Below are positions 1 to 10,800 of a DNA stretch of 64,000 bases, one piece after another. A model generated the notes under the pieces. That model saw only the letters and a program-made list of their open reading frames with translations, was not told the origin of the DNA and made no database searches. The stretch spans positions 55,989 through 119,988 of the forward strand of contig PDHQ01000097.1 of NCBI GenBank assembly GCA_003339415.1, given 5' to 3'. The position numbers were made by a program, and so were the translations under genes. Position 1 is the stretch's first letter. Every line of letters starts with the position of its first letter. This stretch comes from Ophiocordyceps camponoti-saundersi (nom. inval.). Taxonomy: Eukaryota > Ascomycota > Sordariomycetes > Hypocreales > Ophiocordycipitaceae.

Positions 1-623
1 TCTCTCCCTCGTGGTCATCGCGAGGCGGTTCTCTCGACCAGAAACAGGCTATACATAGGTTCCTACAATGCACACTCACATACATTGGTACATACCTTCG
101 CAAACCCGATAGCACCGCGTCGTGCATTCTTCGTCATGTTGTTCTTTGCCCCCTTACCCCTGAACACCTCATGTTTATCCGCTTGTGAGTGGCCTGCTTG
201 GGTGGAGAGAATGAGCAAGAAGATGCAGTCGTCGGCCTTGGCAACGCTGCGTCGCGGCTTCTTCGTTCGCGCCTCCATCCATGATTCCTTTAACGGCTGT
301 CCAGCCTCCCCTTTCCTATCTCTTCTGACCTTGAATGCTTCTCGTTTTTAAAAATTCTTTCTCCTCTCAAAACCTATCATCACCATCTTCATCTTTCTCA
401 TTGTCCTTGTTGTCCCATTCTCGTTCCTACACAATATCATTACCAGCTTTACCCCTAGCCCTCGTTCCAGTCTATTCTATTCTCCCTTGACAGGCAGACA
501 ACTTTCCCCTTATCGCCAGTCGTCGCATCATCTCCTTTCTTCTCGAACTTCTTTGCGTGAGAACCACAGGCCCTTGTCGGGCGTTCTCCTTCAGCCTGCT
601 TTTGACGGCTGCCGTTCGCTAGA
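1..623. other. Upstream region of the GH17 gene; no gene seen
   Basis: No convincing coding sequence. From about 350 to 600 the plus strand is strongly pyrimidine-rich (runs of ttctttctcctctc type), which is typical of the core promoter and 5' leader of fungal genes. This fits promoter and leader function for the gene starting at 624. The short open frames here do not resemble proteins. Confidence 0.5.
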
Positions 624-2012
624 ATGGGACTCGTTGGGCGGTTCATACTCCCGGCCATAGCACTAAGGTCCTTTGTTGCCAGTCATCCCGCCGGTACGCG
701 CCTCTTTCATGTACATATGAACAAGACAAATGGCTGACCCAAGCCCGGCATTCAAGGCTCCGAGGTGGCCCGCAGAGCTCTGGACGAGCATGTCGTCGAT
801 CTGACAGCGTCTGCCACAGTCTTTGAGGTTGACGAGGACGCAAACCAGGTGCAGACGTTTGAACGCTCCTACACTTATACGAAGGACTTCCCCGCGGCCG
901 CTTCCCAGAGGCTAGACTACGCGGCCGTCACTACACCGACGCCGCAGTCACCGTCGATCGCTTCCAATGCACTGGACTATCCAGGAGATACTTCACTGGC
1001 GCCGCAGTCATCGTCGGCCACTCCCAATGCACTAGATTATTCGGCAGTCACTTTGCAGACGCCGCAGTCGCCGTCGGCCGCCATTACACAGACACCCCCG
1101 CAGGCTTCGGCGATCGCCTCGTCGGATTCTTATGACCAAACTTCACAAGGCTCTACTTCCTCGACTGGCAAAGCTAAAGACAAAGGACCGATTACCAGAT
1201 TGCAAGAAAATTCGACGAACCCTGCTTCCACAAGGTTATTTGGTGTCGCCTACGCGCCCTACAACGCCGACCATTTGTGCAAGTCCCCAGAACAAATCGA
1301 CAATGACTTCCAGATAATCGGCCGGCATTACTCATTGGTCCGCATTTACGGCACTGCCTGCAATCAGGTTCGCAATGTTCTCAAAGCCGCAAAGGCTCAT
1401 AAGATGAAGGTCTTCTTGGGCATCTGGGATCCGAACGACCTTCAAAACGAGATGAACATAATCGGAAATGAAGTCAATGGCGACTGGGAAAGCGTCCATA
1501 CCATCAGCGTGGGCAACGAGAGGGTCAACAGCCAGCAGTCGAGCCCATCAGACATAGCCGACGCTGTCGCCAAAGCGCGTATTGGTCTCCAAGAGCTAGG
1601 GTACAACGGCTCAGTCGTGACCGTCGACACCTTTGGACAGTACCGGGATCACAAGAAACTGGCTGAGGCATCTGACTACTGTGCCATCAACGCACACGCC
1701 TTCTTTGACCATACCTCTCCTGCCGATCAAGCGGGACCGTGGCTCATGAGGAACGTCAAGGACGCCTGTGGGGATTCCACAAGGATTGTCGTTACCGAAA
1801 CGGGCTGGCCCACGCAGGGTCCCAAGAACGGCTTAGCTGTTCCGGGTGTCGAACAGCAGGCAGCTGCCCTCCGCTCAATCAACGAGGCCTTTGCCAGCGA
1901 CGCTGAAAACCCCGTCCAGATCATCCATTTCTCAGCCTTCGATGACAAGTGGAAAAATCCTGGCGACCTCGGGGTGGAGCAGTATTGGGGCATTTACCAC
2001 CGGACTGCGTAG
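624..2012 (+). CDS. Secreted GH17 family glucan 1,3-beta-glucosidase-like cell-wall protein
   Basis: Two exons, 624..693 and 757..2012, give 441 aa. The 63-nt intron has a CTGAC branch point, and exon 1 supplies the ATG and a hydrophobic signal-peptide-like start (MGLVGRFILPAIALRSFVAS). Residues about 45-160 are a Ser/Thr/Pro/Gln-rich linker with three 20-residue repeats. The GH17 catalytic domain fills the rest, from FGVAYAPYNADHLC. It contains VGNER (Glu, expected acid/base) and VTETGWP (Glu, expected nucleophile). Fungal family members (Scw, BtgE, EglC types) act on beta-1,3-glucan in the cell wall and are secreted or GPI-anchored. No C-terminal GPI signal is visible, since the protein ends soon after the catalytic domain. 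Reading from a GTG at 765 would lose the signal peptide. The family call is firm; the exact orthologue is not. Confidence 0.9.
912..1091 (+). repeat. Three in-frame 60-bp repeats in the GH17 linker
   Basis: Three successive 20-codon units each begin with Leu-Asp-Tyr and contain a PQSPS or PQSSS core. They lie in the low-complexity linker between signal peptide and catalytic domain. Such Ser/Thr-rich linkers in cell-wall enzymes are usually heavily O-glycosylated. The third unit diverges at its end. Confidence 0.8.
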
Positions 2013-2867
2013 GCCCTACCGATCGCCTCGTTCTTCATGTCGTCTGTGGCTCCAGTTGCAGGAGCAATGATTAGCAAAGCAACACAATCCCTTTCTCTCC
2101 GCCTGAGACATGTTGTCTTCACTCACTCCCTTTTGCGTCCTTTTCATTCGCCTTGCCATTCCCCTCTGTTTTGTTTCCTGCATTTTGCTATCGTGGTTCT
2201 TGAATTGCTTGACCGAGGTACCTGGTTTGTTCTCGGATGCTTACTTCCTATGTTCACTCGCGGTAACTGGTTTGGGGGTTTTCGCTCCCAATTTGGTGGG
2301 AAGCCGGTGACGGTAGATTGTGTTGGTCGACTGGCTGTGTCTTCGGGTCGCGGCGCTCGTCGGACGGGAAGGAATTGGCGCCATGGTTTCAATTGAATTC
2401 TTTTGGTCTTTTGATTTACACCAGCCTCGGAAGGTATCGTGTCGCCCAGGTCCATGTCAGTTTGGTACGATGGCAAGGACCGAGGAAACAGGGCAATCAT
2501 GTCATGACCACGACACAAACCAGTGACCGACGCCATATGTGAAGGTACAGAATGAAGCATATTTTCAAACACCGCATCGAGTCCAGCAACATCTTTGAGC
2601 ACATGACGTGATGGAACCAATAGCTCCCAGAAACGACAGCAGGGCATGAAGATCAGCTTGAGGCCTACAAATAGCACTCCGCGGGGCGCACCATCTTTGG
2701 CATACATATGATCCATTGCCTTGGACAAAAGGATGCCGAAGCTCCGAGCGCGGGCTCGTGACCGATGAGATGAAAAGACCTATTGATCAGAGACAACATA
2801 TGTACATGTGTATAATAATTCATATATGTGTATCCGTAGGGCACGACGCTATATGACGACAGATGCC
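2013..2867. other. Intergenic, convergent 3' regions; no supported gene
   Basis: Lies between the 3' ends of the GH17 gene (plus) and the NYN-domain gene (minus). A 194-codon minus-strand frame (2144-2728) and several shorter ones are open, but they show no recognisable domain. I treat the stretch as untranslated and terminator sequence. Confidence 0.5.
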
Positions 2868-4157
2868 TCATACGAAACACGCCAATAGATCGTCGAGAAA
2901 GCCATCGAGCTCGATGACGCGAAAGCGATCGCCCCAGCTTTCCGTCCAGCTGGCGTTCGTCCAGAGTGATGACAAGCTCTTCCTCCACGACACAACTTCG
3001 ACGTCCCACCCCATCTTGAGCGACCGCTCGGCATAGGCAAGGAAGCCGTCGGAGTATTTGGCGGGTTGGGCATCACCCGTAGCCAGGACGAGCGTACCCT
3101 GCGCCTGAAAATGTTCCATGACGGATTCTGCGATGCGCGTTTGGAGCGTCTCGTCGACCAGATCCTCGACATAACGCACCGTCCCGACCTTAAGCGGCTT
3201 GCCCTCGGACGAGGATCCATCAGCCGCGCCCAGCTTACGTCGCGGAAGCTTGGCAGTCTCGGTCGCCATCGGTTTCCGCTCCCTGAGGTCAACGTGATAG
3301 CCGCACTCGCGCAGCTCCTGTACATACCGGGGTTCGTGTCGGCCCGGTGGCACCGAGCACCCGGCATTAAGGGAGATGACGTTGCGTTTCCGCACGAGGA
3401 TCTCGGTGAGAAACTCTAGGTTCAAAGGCGGACAAGGTGAGAATCGGGCAGTGGCGTCGATCGAATACCTTATCCGGATCATCTTCTGAAAGCTGATGTT
3501 AATGTTGGACATGTCGAGGAAAACATGGACGCCATTGACTCCCACGTCGGGGTGTTTCTCGGCCCTCATCGCGTCCATGGCATATAATGGCCGGAGCTTC
3601 TCGGCCAAAATATCGCATTTCTGCTTTCTGGATCGAAGTCTGTCGAATATAGGGATTTTTGGACCATTGTCCTTGAGTTGATACGACATTAGACGTCGTA
3701 AGGCTGGCTGTTGCCTCTCGGTAACTTTCTTTGCCGGTTTGACGGAGTTCTCTATAACAGTTCCAGTTCGTGAAGAACGTGATTGACAGGATAGTGTGCA
3801 GCAAGTTGCTGGTAGCTTCAACTTCTCTTTCGAGCAGTCATTTTGAGAGTTGTCAACGAGCGACACGCTTTGGTCGACAAATACGTCTCGAGTTGGGGGG
3901 TTCAGATTCGATGTTCGCGTTGGAGCAACTTGGACCTGCAATCGACTATAGAGTCGTTGAAAGTCGCCCAACTGTACGCCGCCGGGACCTTCGACTGACG
4001 GGCTTCGTTGGTGCCTGTCGAGGTTGATGCTCTCGCTCATCACACTCGGAGTGGCCACGGAGCGATCATCTTCGGTCTCAACTAGTGAGACAACGTGCTG
4101 TCGGATTCTGGTAAAGTCTCCTAGACACGGTGACCGGTCCTCTTCATCTTTACACAT
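2868..4157 (-). CDS. NYN (PIN-like) domain protein, putative ribonuclease
   Basis: Single-exon frame of 429 aa starting at the ATG ending at 4157. Residues 1-200 are low complexity and probably disordered. From about 208 a NYN-type fold is apparent: a beta strand ending in VFLDMSN (first acidic residue plus Asn, about 212-218), and near 353-391 a strand with LATGDAQP (second conserved acidic position, in the TGD motif) followed by a helix and WDVEVVSW. NYN domains belong to the PIN-like superfamily of Mg2+-dependent nucleases acting on RNA. The substrate and biological role of this fungal subgroup are not known to me. It is divergently transcribed from GAA1 across a 527-bp spacer. Confidence 0.75.
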   Translation of the reverse strand: MCKDEEDRSPCLGDFTRIRQHVVSLVETEDDRSVATPSVMSESINLDRHQRSPSVEGPGGVQLGDFQRLYSRLQVQVAPTRTSNLNPPTRDVFVDQSVSLVDNSQNDCSKEKLKLPATCCTLSCQSRSSRTGTVIENSVKPAKKVTERQQPALRRLMSYQLKDNGPKIPIFDRLRSRKQKCDILAEKLRPLYAMDAMRAEKHPDVGVNGVHVFLDMSNINISFQKMIRIRYSIDATARFSPCPPLNLEFLTEILVRKRNVISLNAGCSVPPGRHEPRYVQELRECGYHVDLRERKPMATETAKLPRRKLGAADGSSSEGKPLKVGTVRYVEDLVDETLQTRIAESVMEHFQAQGTLVLATGDAQPAKYSDGFLAYAERSLKMGWDVEVVSWRKSLSSLWTNASWTESWGDRFRVIELDGFLDDLLACFV

Positions 4158-4684
4158 GATCGGTAATGGAAGCTTGGCTCATCGGCCGCGACATGGATGA
4201 TGAAAGGAGAGTGGTGCAAGTGTAAACGTGTACCATGCCAAGGCATTATTTGACGAAGGCACGGGAAACGATCGAAGCGTAGTCGGTGAGGGAGCCGAAT
4301 CGGGAGAAACAGGAGTGGCGATTCGAACTAGGGTGAAGGAGCGTGGCCGACGAGGGAGGCCAGGACTGTGGCGAGTAACATATTGGGTCATTACGACTTT
4401 CGAGTGCGAGTGAGATGAGAATCTAAACCTGACATCCGCTTGTTTGCAGCGACTTTCTTAAAGATGGCTTTCGTAAAGCAAACGTGAGCTGAGGAGCACT
4501 GCATGACATCATGGCGAATGGGATCAATGAAGGGTGATGCTCCATCACGTGATATCTCTCCGAGAATGCTGCTCCAGATTATGTAATTCGCAGATGGAAC
4601 CTAGACGATCACATTAGACTAGGTAGAGACTACCAGAACCGCAAGGACAAGGTGACACTTCCTTACCTCCCTTGGCGGGCAGCC
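4158..4684. promoter_or_regulatory. Divergent promoter between NYN-domain gene and GAA1
   Basis: The 527 bp separate two divergent start codons, so both promoters must lie here. The most conspicuous site is the 10-bp palindrome at 4544-4553. No other gene is apparent. Confidence 0.55.
4544..4553. promoter_or_regulatory. Palindrome ATCACGTGAT, E-box-type site
   Basis: A perfect 10-bp palindrome centred on CACGTG, about 132 bp upstream of the GAA1 start codon and 387 bp upstream of the NYN gene. CACGTG is the core bound by fungal bHLH factors of the Cbf1/Pho4 kind. Its role here is inference. Confidence 0.45.
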
Positions 4685-6743
4685 ATGTCGCGATTGCTCT
4701 GTAAGTGATGCCATCTTCCATGACGAAAACAGCACATTGGAAGTGCCCGGTAACTGATTGATACTACGCCTCTAGCCTCGGTGCTTTCCTTCCGGCGAGA
4801 CCCCCGAATACTGAAGCTCCCGCCCTACTTGTCACTCTTGTGCATCGTCATCGGCGTCATCTGGCTTCTCCTACTGCCTCTGGAAAACTACTCGAGGCGA
4901 ACCTACATCTCGGAGAATGCTCTCCTTCCTGGTCAGGTCCACACGTACTTTGGAGGGAGCGAGCATGACATCTTCCGAGCCTATCGCCATGAGTTTGATC
5001 GCTTGACAGAGGCAAACAATTATAAGTAAGCTTCTTCGAACACTGGCTCAGCGGCTTCGCCCCTTTGGCAACTGACCACAGCTTCCAGGATCAACGACGA
5101 GGTCGAGGTCATGCTTAAGGGAGTTGGCATCAAGGTCGGTCGTCAAAATTACACTTATCAGTCTGCGGGAGCAACTTTCGTAGGTGAGAATGTTTACGGC
5201 ATACTGCAAGCCCCGCGCGGAGACGCTACAGAAGCCATTGTTCTCGTTGCCGCCTGGAAAAACATCGAGGGAAAGCTCAACCGCAATGGGGTGGCCTTGG
5301 CTTTAACATTGGCTCGCTACTTCAAGCGTAAGTTCCAATCCCTTGCACATGACCGCGCAAGGCTGACTGGGCGATAGGATGGTCTCTGTGGTCCAAGGAC
5401 ATCATTTTCTTGATGCCCCCCGACAGTCGCACCGGCACACAGGCTTGGGTTGATGCGTATCATGATGCTCACGACCCAGCCACGATTGCATCACTTCCGC
5501 TTAAGTCTGGCGCACTGCAAGGCGCCATTGCTGTGGACTACCCGTCTGACCAGCTCTTCGACGGCATTCATATCGTGTATGATGGTACCAACGGACAACT
5601 CCCTAACCTTGATCTCACCAACTCAATTGTCAACATTGCCGGTGGTCAGATGGGCATCCAGACCGCTATTCAAGATATGAAGCATCATGCAGGTTCTTAC
5701 AGCGACCGGCTTAAGACGATGCTTCGAGGTATGCTCAAGCAGGGACTTGGAAACGCAGCAGGACCGCACAGCAGTTTCATACCGTATCACGTTGACTCGG
5801 TCACGTTGCAGCCCTTTGGTGAGGGCTGGCATGACGAGATGGCCATGGGACGGGTGCTTGAGGGAAGCTTCAGGAGCTTGAACAACCTCCTGGAACATCT
5901 GCATCAGAGCTTTTTTTTCTATCTGCTGATGCAAAGGGATCGTTTTGTTAGCATCGGGACATACTTGCCAAGTGCTATGCTTGTCTCCGCCAATTTCAGC
6001 ATCATGGCCATCTTCTTATGGGTAAAAAGCGGGCAGCCAACGGGGCAGAAGTCAACCGGAAGTCGGACTGCATCTGTCAAGTCGCAAGGCAATACTGCCG
6101 CCCAATCATCATCAATTCCCGTTGAGCGAGATCTGTTCCTTCCTCTGGTCATCGTCGCTGGGTGTCATGCGGCATCAGTGGTGCCACTCTTCATCTTCAA
6201 CAGCCTGCCTGCCAATGTCCGTTATCAACAGTTCCCAATCTCCATGACAGGGCTTGCCTGCTGACATCATTGCTATTGCAGACATTTTCGGCCGCGTTTC
6301 CCGTATTCTCTCTCATCTCGGCTGCTCTGCCCTTTATCGTCTCGCAACTGCTTGGCACATTATTCACGCCTACGGCGCAGCACTTTCAGCTCACCAAGTC
6401 TCTCTCCTTGTTGATACTGGGCATGGCGTTGGCTACACTTGCCACATTGAATTTCTCCTTGGCCTTTTTGGTTGGCTTGCTCGCCACCCCGTTGACCTTT
6501 GTCCAGCCGACGAAGAACATCTTCACCAGGTACACTCTGGCTGGGCTGTTGAACGCTGTGGCACCACCATTCGTCGTCTTAACGGCAGCGCACCTGTGGG
6601 ACATCCCGGTCGCCGAAGTGTTGCAGGAAGCTAGTTTTGGGTGGAATGTATGGGGGATGCATACGGCCGTCGTTGTTTGGTGTTTATGGTGGCCAGCCTG
6701 GCTCGTGGGCGCCATCAATCTGTTTGGCAACGTTTCCAGATGA
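4685..6743 (+). CDS. GAA1: GPI transamidase component GAA1
   Basis: Five exons: 4685..4700, 4776..5025, 5089..5327, 5378..6216, 6282..6743, giving 601 aa, the usual size. Every junction keeps frame, and introns are 50-75 nt (several with CTGAC branch points). The first exon encodes only five codons and a base. A hydrophobic segment at about 20-40 (LSLLCIVIGVIWLLLLP) is the N-terminal anchor. It is followed by the luminal Gaa1 domain (AGATFVGENVYGILQAPRGD, then KDIIFLMPPD) and a C-terminal set of membrane helices. GAA1 is the subunit of the ER GPI transamidase complex (with Gpi8, Gpi16, Gpi17, Gab1) that helps present the GPI lipid and form the protein-GPI link. It runs convergent with EMG1, with 199 bp between stop codons. 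Confidence 0.92.
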
Positions 6744-6942
6744 GTCGAGATGTATGTACGTATATCAACTGGATCTGTCCTCTTGTGTTCACTCTCTGTA
6801 TGACCCCAAACACATGACCACCATGGAGACGAAGCAGTCGTTGTATGCCCCATGGCGTTGAAGTCCCGCGATCGTCATGGCACAAATAGATATCGACAAT
6901 AGTCGATTGGTGAGTGCATTCTTTGAAAGGTACGACTGCAGG

Positions 6943-7708
6943 CTAAACGACGTCCCAAGCGTCCTCGGCCGCGTGACAAAATTTGCTGCATGCCACGCTA
7001 GCAGAGAGTGAATAATTGCTGATAGATATCTTTTCATCAACCACTGAGTCGGCGAACGTGTCTGCTCCCTTAGCCATTGCACCAATAAAAACACATATAC
7101 TGTCCTTGGGATCGAGCATCTCAACGTATTCGCGCACACGAACCACCGGGGCGTCGAAGCTCAGCGTTACTTTACGACATCGGTGAGGAAGATGGTCGGT
7201 GATTGGGTTTTGTATCACTCGCAGCAGTTTCTCGTTGGAGTTTGTTGAGCGGATCGACAGACGGTGCAGAAGTTGCACCATCAGGCCTGCGAAACGCTTA
7301 AACGTGCGGGGGATGCGTACCGAAGGCGATACCTCAATGAGAACGCCCTTGGCCGTGTGTATGTATATTTGCAGCTTGCCAGCCTTGTTGATTGGCGAGT
7401 CCAAGAGGGTCAAAAGGCACTAGATAACTTCAGTCGCGTGAGGCCGCTGTGGCAGGCAATTTTCATGATGGGCTGACCTGGTGTGTGATGTCGGGTCGCG
7501 CGTCACTGATGTCTCTATTCATCCTGCGCATCACCCCTATATGATCGTCGCTATTGAGAAGCGCATACTTGTCGTCGCGGATGACACCGGGACGATTGGC
7601 TCCGCCGTGCGACGCTTTGTAAGTCTCCAAGCTGGCATTGGATAGCACGACGATCAACCTCCGAGAGTCCTTATCGGTTGGCGTTATGGGGGTATGTTGC
7701 TCGGCCAT
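6943..7708 (-). CDS. EMG1: rRNA pseudouridine N1-methyltransferase EMG1/NEP1
   Basis: Two exons on the minus strand, 7478..7708 and 6943..7419, with a 58-nt intron, give 235 aa. Landmarks in order are [46 protein letters not shown] (end of exon 1), [40 protein letters not shown] and [20 protein letters not shown] at the C-terminus. These are hallmark blocks of the SPOUT-class Nep1 family. The enzyme methylates a pseudouridine in the 18S rRNA decoding region and is needed for 40S subunit biogenesis in the nucleolus. The fungal N-terminal extension is shorter than in yeast. The first 20 residues are weakly conserved, so the start codon is slightly less certain than the rest. Confidence 0.95.
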
Positions 7709-7983
7709 GAGTAGCGGCAGGGCGGGAGGCGGCAGCGATTGTGTGCCTGAGGCAGATTAGCAACCATCGTCTCAAGCCGCGCCGTTCCAACGACGGAAGA
7801 GATAAGGCGTCGATAAGATGCGCACAAGGCGAACGCAGACTTGCAGTCAGAAGGAGAAAGGGAAAAAAAAAACCGGGAACATACGAGGTCGCTTAACACC
7901 GGCACGGCGGTCTGTCGGTGACATTTCTCCCTGTTTCGCCGCCATGATATTTCGTCGGGCGCTAGAGATGCAAATCTAACTAT

Positions 7984-8352
7984 TCCTGTCAAAAGGAATC
8001 TGGCCGGGGCACCTGTCTTTGTATTCGTGGGTTTCACAGCAGGCTGGCCATCTTCGGCTGCGCAGAAATTGCGCCTGTATCCTTTAAAGTACGACCCCGA
8101 GATCGCAGGACCCACATTATCTCGTAAGCCCGCAGACTGCAGATGCCTGCAAAGATAGGTGTGTCGCGTCCAGTTTCCTTTGAATAGGAATAGTCAAGAA
8201 CTGCGCCTGCAACCCTCGAAGTACCAAGTCGATATCATGGGACTCACGTCATCTCGCAAGGTCACATATGTACCTATGTATGTAGGCTTAGGTACATACC
8301 TAGGTATATAAACACAAAGACCAGTGCCCCGGCCAGTTTCCTTTCAACAGGA
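7984..8352. repeat. Inverted-repeat structure, about 42-bp imperfect arms
   Basis: The left arm (about 7984-8024) and right arm (about 8311-8352) are imperfect reverse complements sharing TGGCCGGGGCAC and GTCTTTGT cores, with roughly 285 bp between. A block around CGCAGGACCCACA occurs inside (about 8105) and again outside the right arm (about 8409), so the locus seems built from repeated pieces. It may be a decayed non-autonomous DNA element. No coding capacity is seen. Confidence 0.5.
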
Positions 8353-8541
8353 TTATGTATTCAGCCATTGCGCGTATCATGTATGTATGTAAGTGCCACC
8401 CCGAGGTCGCAGGACCCACACAAATTAGTCAGCACGCAGACCGTTGTGTATCTGGTACTCAGAATCCGCAGTGGTGGTCTTTAACAAGCGCCACAGATGA
8501 CGCAAGAACAATAAGACCCATTTATTCTTCCACAATAAACA

Positions 8542-8774
8542 TATCCCTTTAAGTGCCGTAGTGCCACCCTCTTTGTAGCGACACAGGGATAGTAGCCAAT
8601 TAGCCGCCGTGATAAGGAGGATACATGACTTCTCACTAAGATCTCACCATAGTAGAAGTACCTGTCTGTTAGGCCTATACATATTATTACACTGCCTTAC
8701 CACCGCGAATATTATATTTCTAGCAGTGTGGGCCCAGCTACAAAGAGGGTGGCACTACGGCACTTAAAGGGATA
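8542..8774. mobile_element. MITE, 233 bp, 38-bp perfect terminal inverted repeats
   Basis: Positions 8542-8579 are the exact reverse complement of 8737-8774. Each arm carries TCCCTTTAAGTGCCGTAGTG and a GCCACCCTC block. Both outer ends begin or end with TA, consistent with the TA target duplication of Tc1/mariner-type elements, although TA is its own complement and so cannot be told from the repeat itself. The interior of about 157 bp has no open frame. The perfect arms imply a fairly recent, non-RIPped insertion. Confidence 0.85.
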
Positions 8775-8849
8775 GAACCTACCTAGGTAGGTAGGTAGGC
8801 ACATCGAACAGTGCTAGCAGAAGTGTAGCTACTTCTTAGTATTCGTACT

Positions 8850-9180
8850 ATTCTATATCTATTATCTATTATAATAAGAGAAATAATACTAAATTATAAA
8901 GTAACTTATAATTATATTTACACCTTATTTTAAAAATCTTAGGTTTTTTTTAACTTAAGTATAATTTATAATTTATAATTTAGTCTTAATAAATATTATT
9001 ATAATTTTTCACTTAACTTATAACTTTATTTTTATTAATATATAGATATATTATTACAATTACTATCTTAAAGAAAATCTCCACCTATAGTTATTAATAA
9101 AATCAAAGTTTTATATATAGTGCCTTACTTATATCATTTCCCACCCAAGTACCTCTATAGCTTAAGTTATCTGATTACCT
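8850..9180. other. AT-rich tract
   Basis: Almost pure A/T sequence with very few C or G bases, unlike the flanking DNA. No open frame. It resembles the large AT-rich block at the right end of the window on a small scale and may be a RIP-degraded repeat remnant next to the MITE. Confidence 0.6.
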
Positions 9181-9219
9181 ACTTTACTGTCTCCTTTAGC
9201 GTTGATAGCCTCGCCTAGT

Positions 9220-9225
9220 CACGTG
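9220..9225. promoter_or_regulatory. CACGTG E-box upstream of the rhomboid gene
   Basis: A CACGTG hexamer within GTCACGTGG, about 240 bp upstream of the RBD2 start codon. It is the bHLH-type core motif; function is inferred only from position. Confidence 0.3.
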
Positions 9226-9467
9226 GAGGTCAAACTGCTTAGCTGGGTGACATGGAGGCTCGTGGCCTGAACCATGGCCGACTATCACTACATTTCAGAG
9301 CCGAAGCTTTCCTAGCTACAGCGGTCGACGAACAACATGTGCAGAGTCCGCTTGGGCATGAAAAGGACAATGCGAGATAGCCTTGTATAGGTGAACCTTC
9401 CTTGGCCTTTCGAATATTATCGACGTCTCGTGACGGGAAGTATTTGTACGGCGTCACACAGACGGTC

Positions 9468-10540
9468 ATGCCCGGAACTCGAGGGTTCGGCGCCGCTCGA
9501 CTAAGGTCTCTGCCATTATTCACTCGGGCTATCATCGTCGTCATAATAGTCTTTTGGGCTGCCGGACTTCCTTCAGCTTGGAAGGTCAGAGACTGGGCAG
9601 CACTGGTGCCCGACAGAGTCTCGCTGAAAAAGGGTTAGTATCCAGGGTTCGGCCAGAGTGATCTCCTTGAACGGGAATTCTTTCGCTGCTAATCACCGAG
9701 AGCCCTCTTTACTGACAAATCATGCCTCAAGCATATCGTCTTTCCACCTTTCCTCTCGTGCATCTGAACGTTATCCATGCCGCCCTCAACGTGGCCGCAT
9801 TAACTCCACTAATGGAGAGGTTCGAGAACGAACATGGGACATTAACAACGCTCTCCCTTTTCTTCGGACGTGAGGATAAGACCTTCGGTTGCTTCTGGCT
9901 TGTCGCTGACCTATCGTCAGCTCTGACGACCCTACCAGCAATACTGTACCTCGTTATTGAGCGGGGCATTCTCCGAAGCAACAACGCCGTGGCAGGAGCA
10001 AGGTGAGAGGAGGACTTGTGCGCAGCGTTTTTACCATTTCCCACTGACAGAGGCCGTCTTTGCAGTGTCTGGGTTTTTCTGCTCCTCGGCGTGGAAGCGA
10101 TTCGAACATATAGAACTGATCCTCACCTTATCATCGGCGGCTACCACTTTCCGACCTGGATCACTCCGTTGCTCATGATATTTGTCGTTGCAGTTCTGAT
10201 ACCGAATACAAGTCTCCTTGGGCATTTGTGTGGCGCACTTGTTGGATACATATGTGAGATGAAAGCCGCTTCTCCTTGCGTTTCATCCGGATTGACTGCT
10301 GACTATCAACTCTGTTGTCAAGTTGGTTTAGGCTATCTTAAGTTTCTCGCACCTCCGGAGAAGGCATTACGCTGGATTGAAGCTCGTCTCAACCTCCTCG
10401 CGGTTCTACCACACTATGTGAGCGTCGACCAAAAAACGTACGGTCGGTTCGGAATTCTGCCGTCAAGCAACCGAAGCGGCAGTGCAGTGACGGAAATTGT
10501 TGGGGGGACCCAGCGTGTTGGACCTCGAGCGGCATCCTGA
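9468..10540 (+). CDS. RBD2: Rhomboid-type intramembrane serine protease, RBD2-like
   Basis: Five exons: 9468..9633, 9732..9869, 9921..10002, 10066..10253, 10323..10540, giving 263 aa. The last intron (69 nt) is a multiple of three and could be read through, but splicing yields the family-like join YIFGLGYLKFLAPPEKALRW. Helices include FTRAIIVVIIVFWAAGL, a segment around VHLNVIHAALNVAALTP (the HxxxN motif of the oxyanion site) and LLMIFVVAVLIPNTSLLGHL with the conserved His of GHLCGALVGY. The usual nucleophile motif is GxSG; here the corresponding place reads NNAVAGASVWVFLL, so the Ser would be the one created by the exon 3/4 junction. The C-terminal tail FLAPPEK...SVDQKTYGRFG matches fungal Rbd2, a Golgi protease linked to sterol-regulated (SREBP) processing. 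Confidence 0.88.
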
Positions 10541-10800
10541 ACGTTGCATCTCTCTGAGCATAAGGGAACGCATCAAGCTTCAGGGTACTCTGCGATAGTG
10601 TAAGATACACCGCGGTATTTCCTGCGGGATCGGGGCGTCATGTTGAAAGCTTTACACATGTTGTTTACACACATGCAAACCATTAGAGGATGGTGGTGCG
10701 AGTTTACGATTACCGGTTAAATGAGGCGTGCCAAGGGCAAGTGGAAAGCTGCAAGCTCCCTCTTATGACTCCGCGAGGTTAGCTACTACCTACTACCAGC

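Larger units (their letters stand above)
7709..9467. other. 1.76-kb gene-free region with MITE-like and AT-rich DNA
   Basis: Contains the EMG1 promoter near 7709-7900, an inverted-repeat structure (7984-8352), a MITE (8542-8774), a TACCTAGGTA-containing tract, an AT-rich stretch (about 8850-9180) and the RBD2 promoter with a CACGTG at 9220-9225. A 143-codon minus-strand frame upstream of EMG1 has no family resemblance and is not called. Confidence 0.6.

Noticed and set aside
2144..2728. 194-codon minus-strand frame between the GH17 and NYN genes
   Set aside because: No family resemblance or domain; it lies in the 3' regions of two convergent genes. Transcript data would be needed to revive it.
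7684..8115. 143-codon minus-strand frame upstream of EMG1
   Set aside because: Overlaps the EMG1 start in another frame, has no domain and extends into repeat-like DNA.
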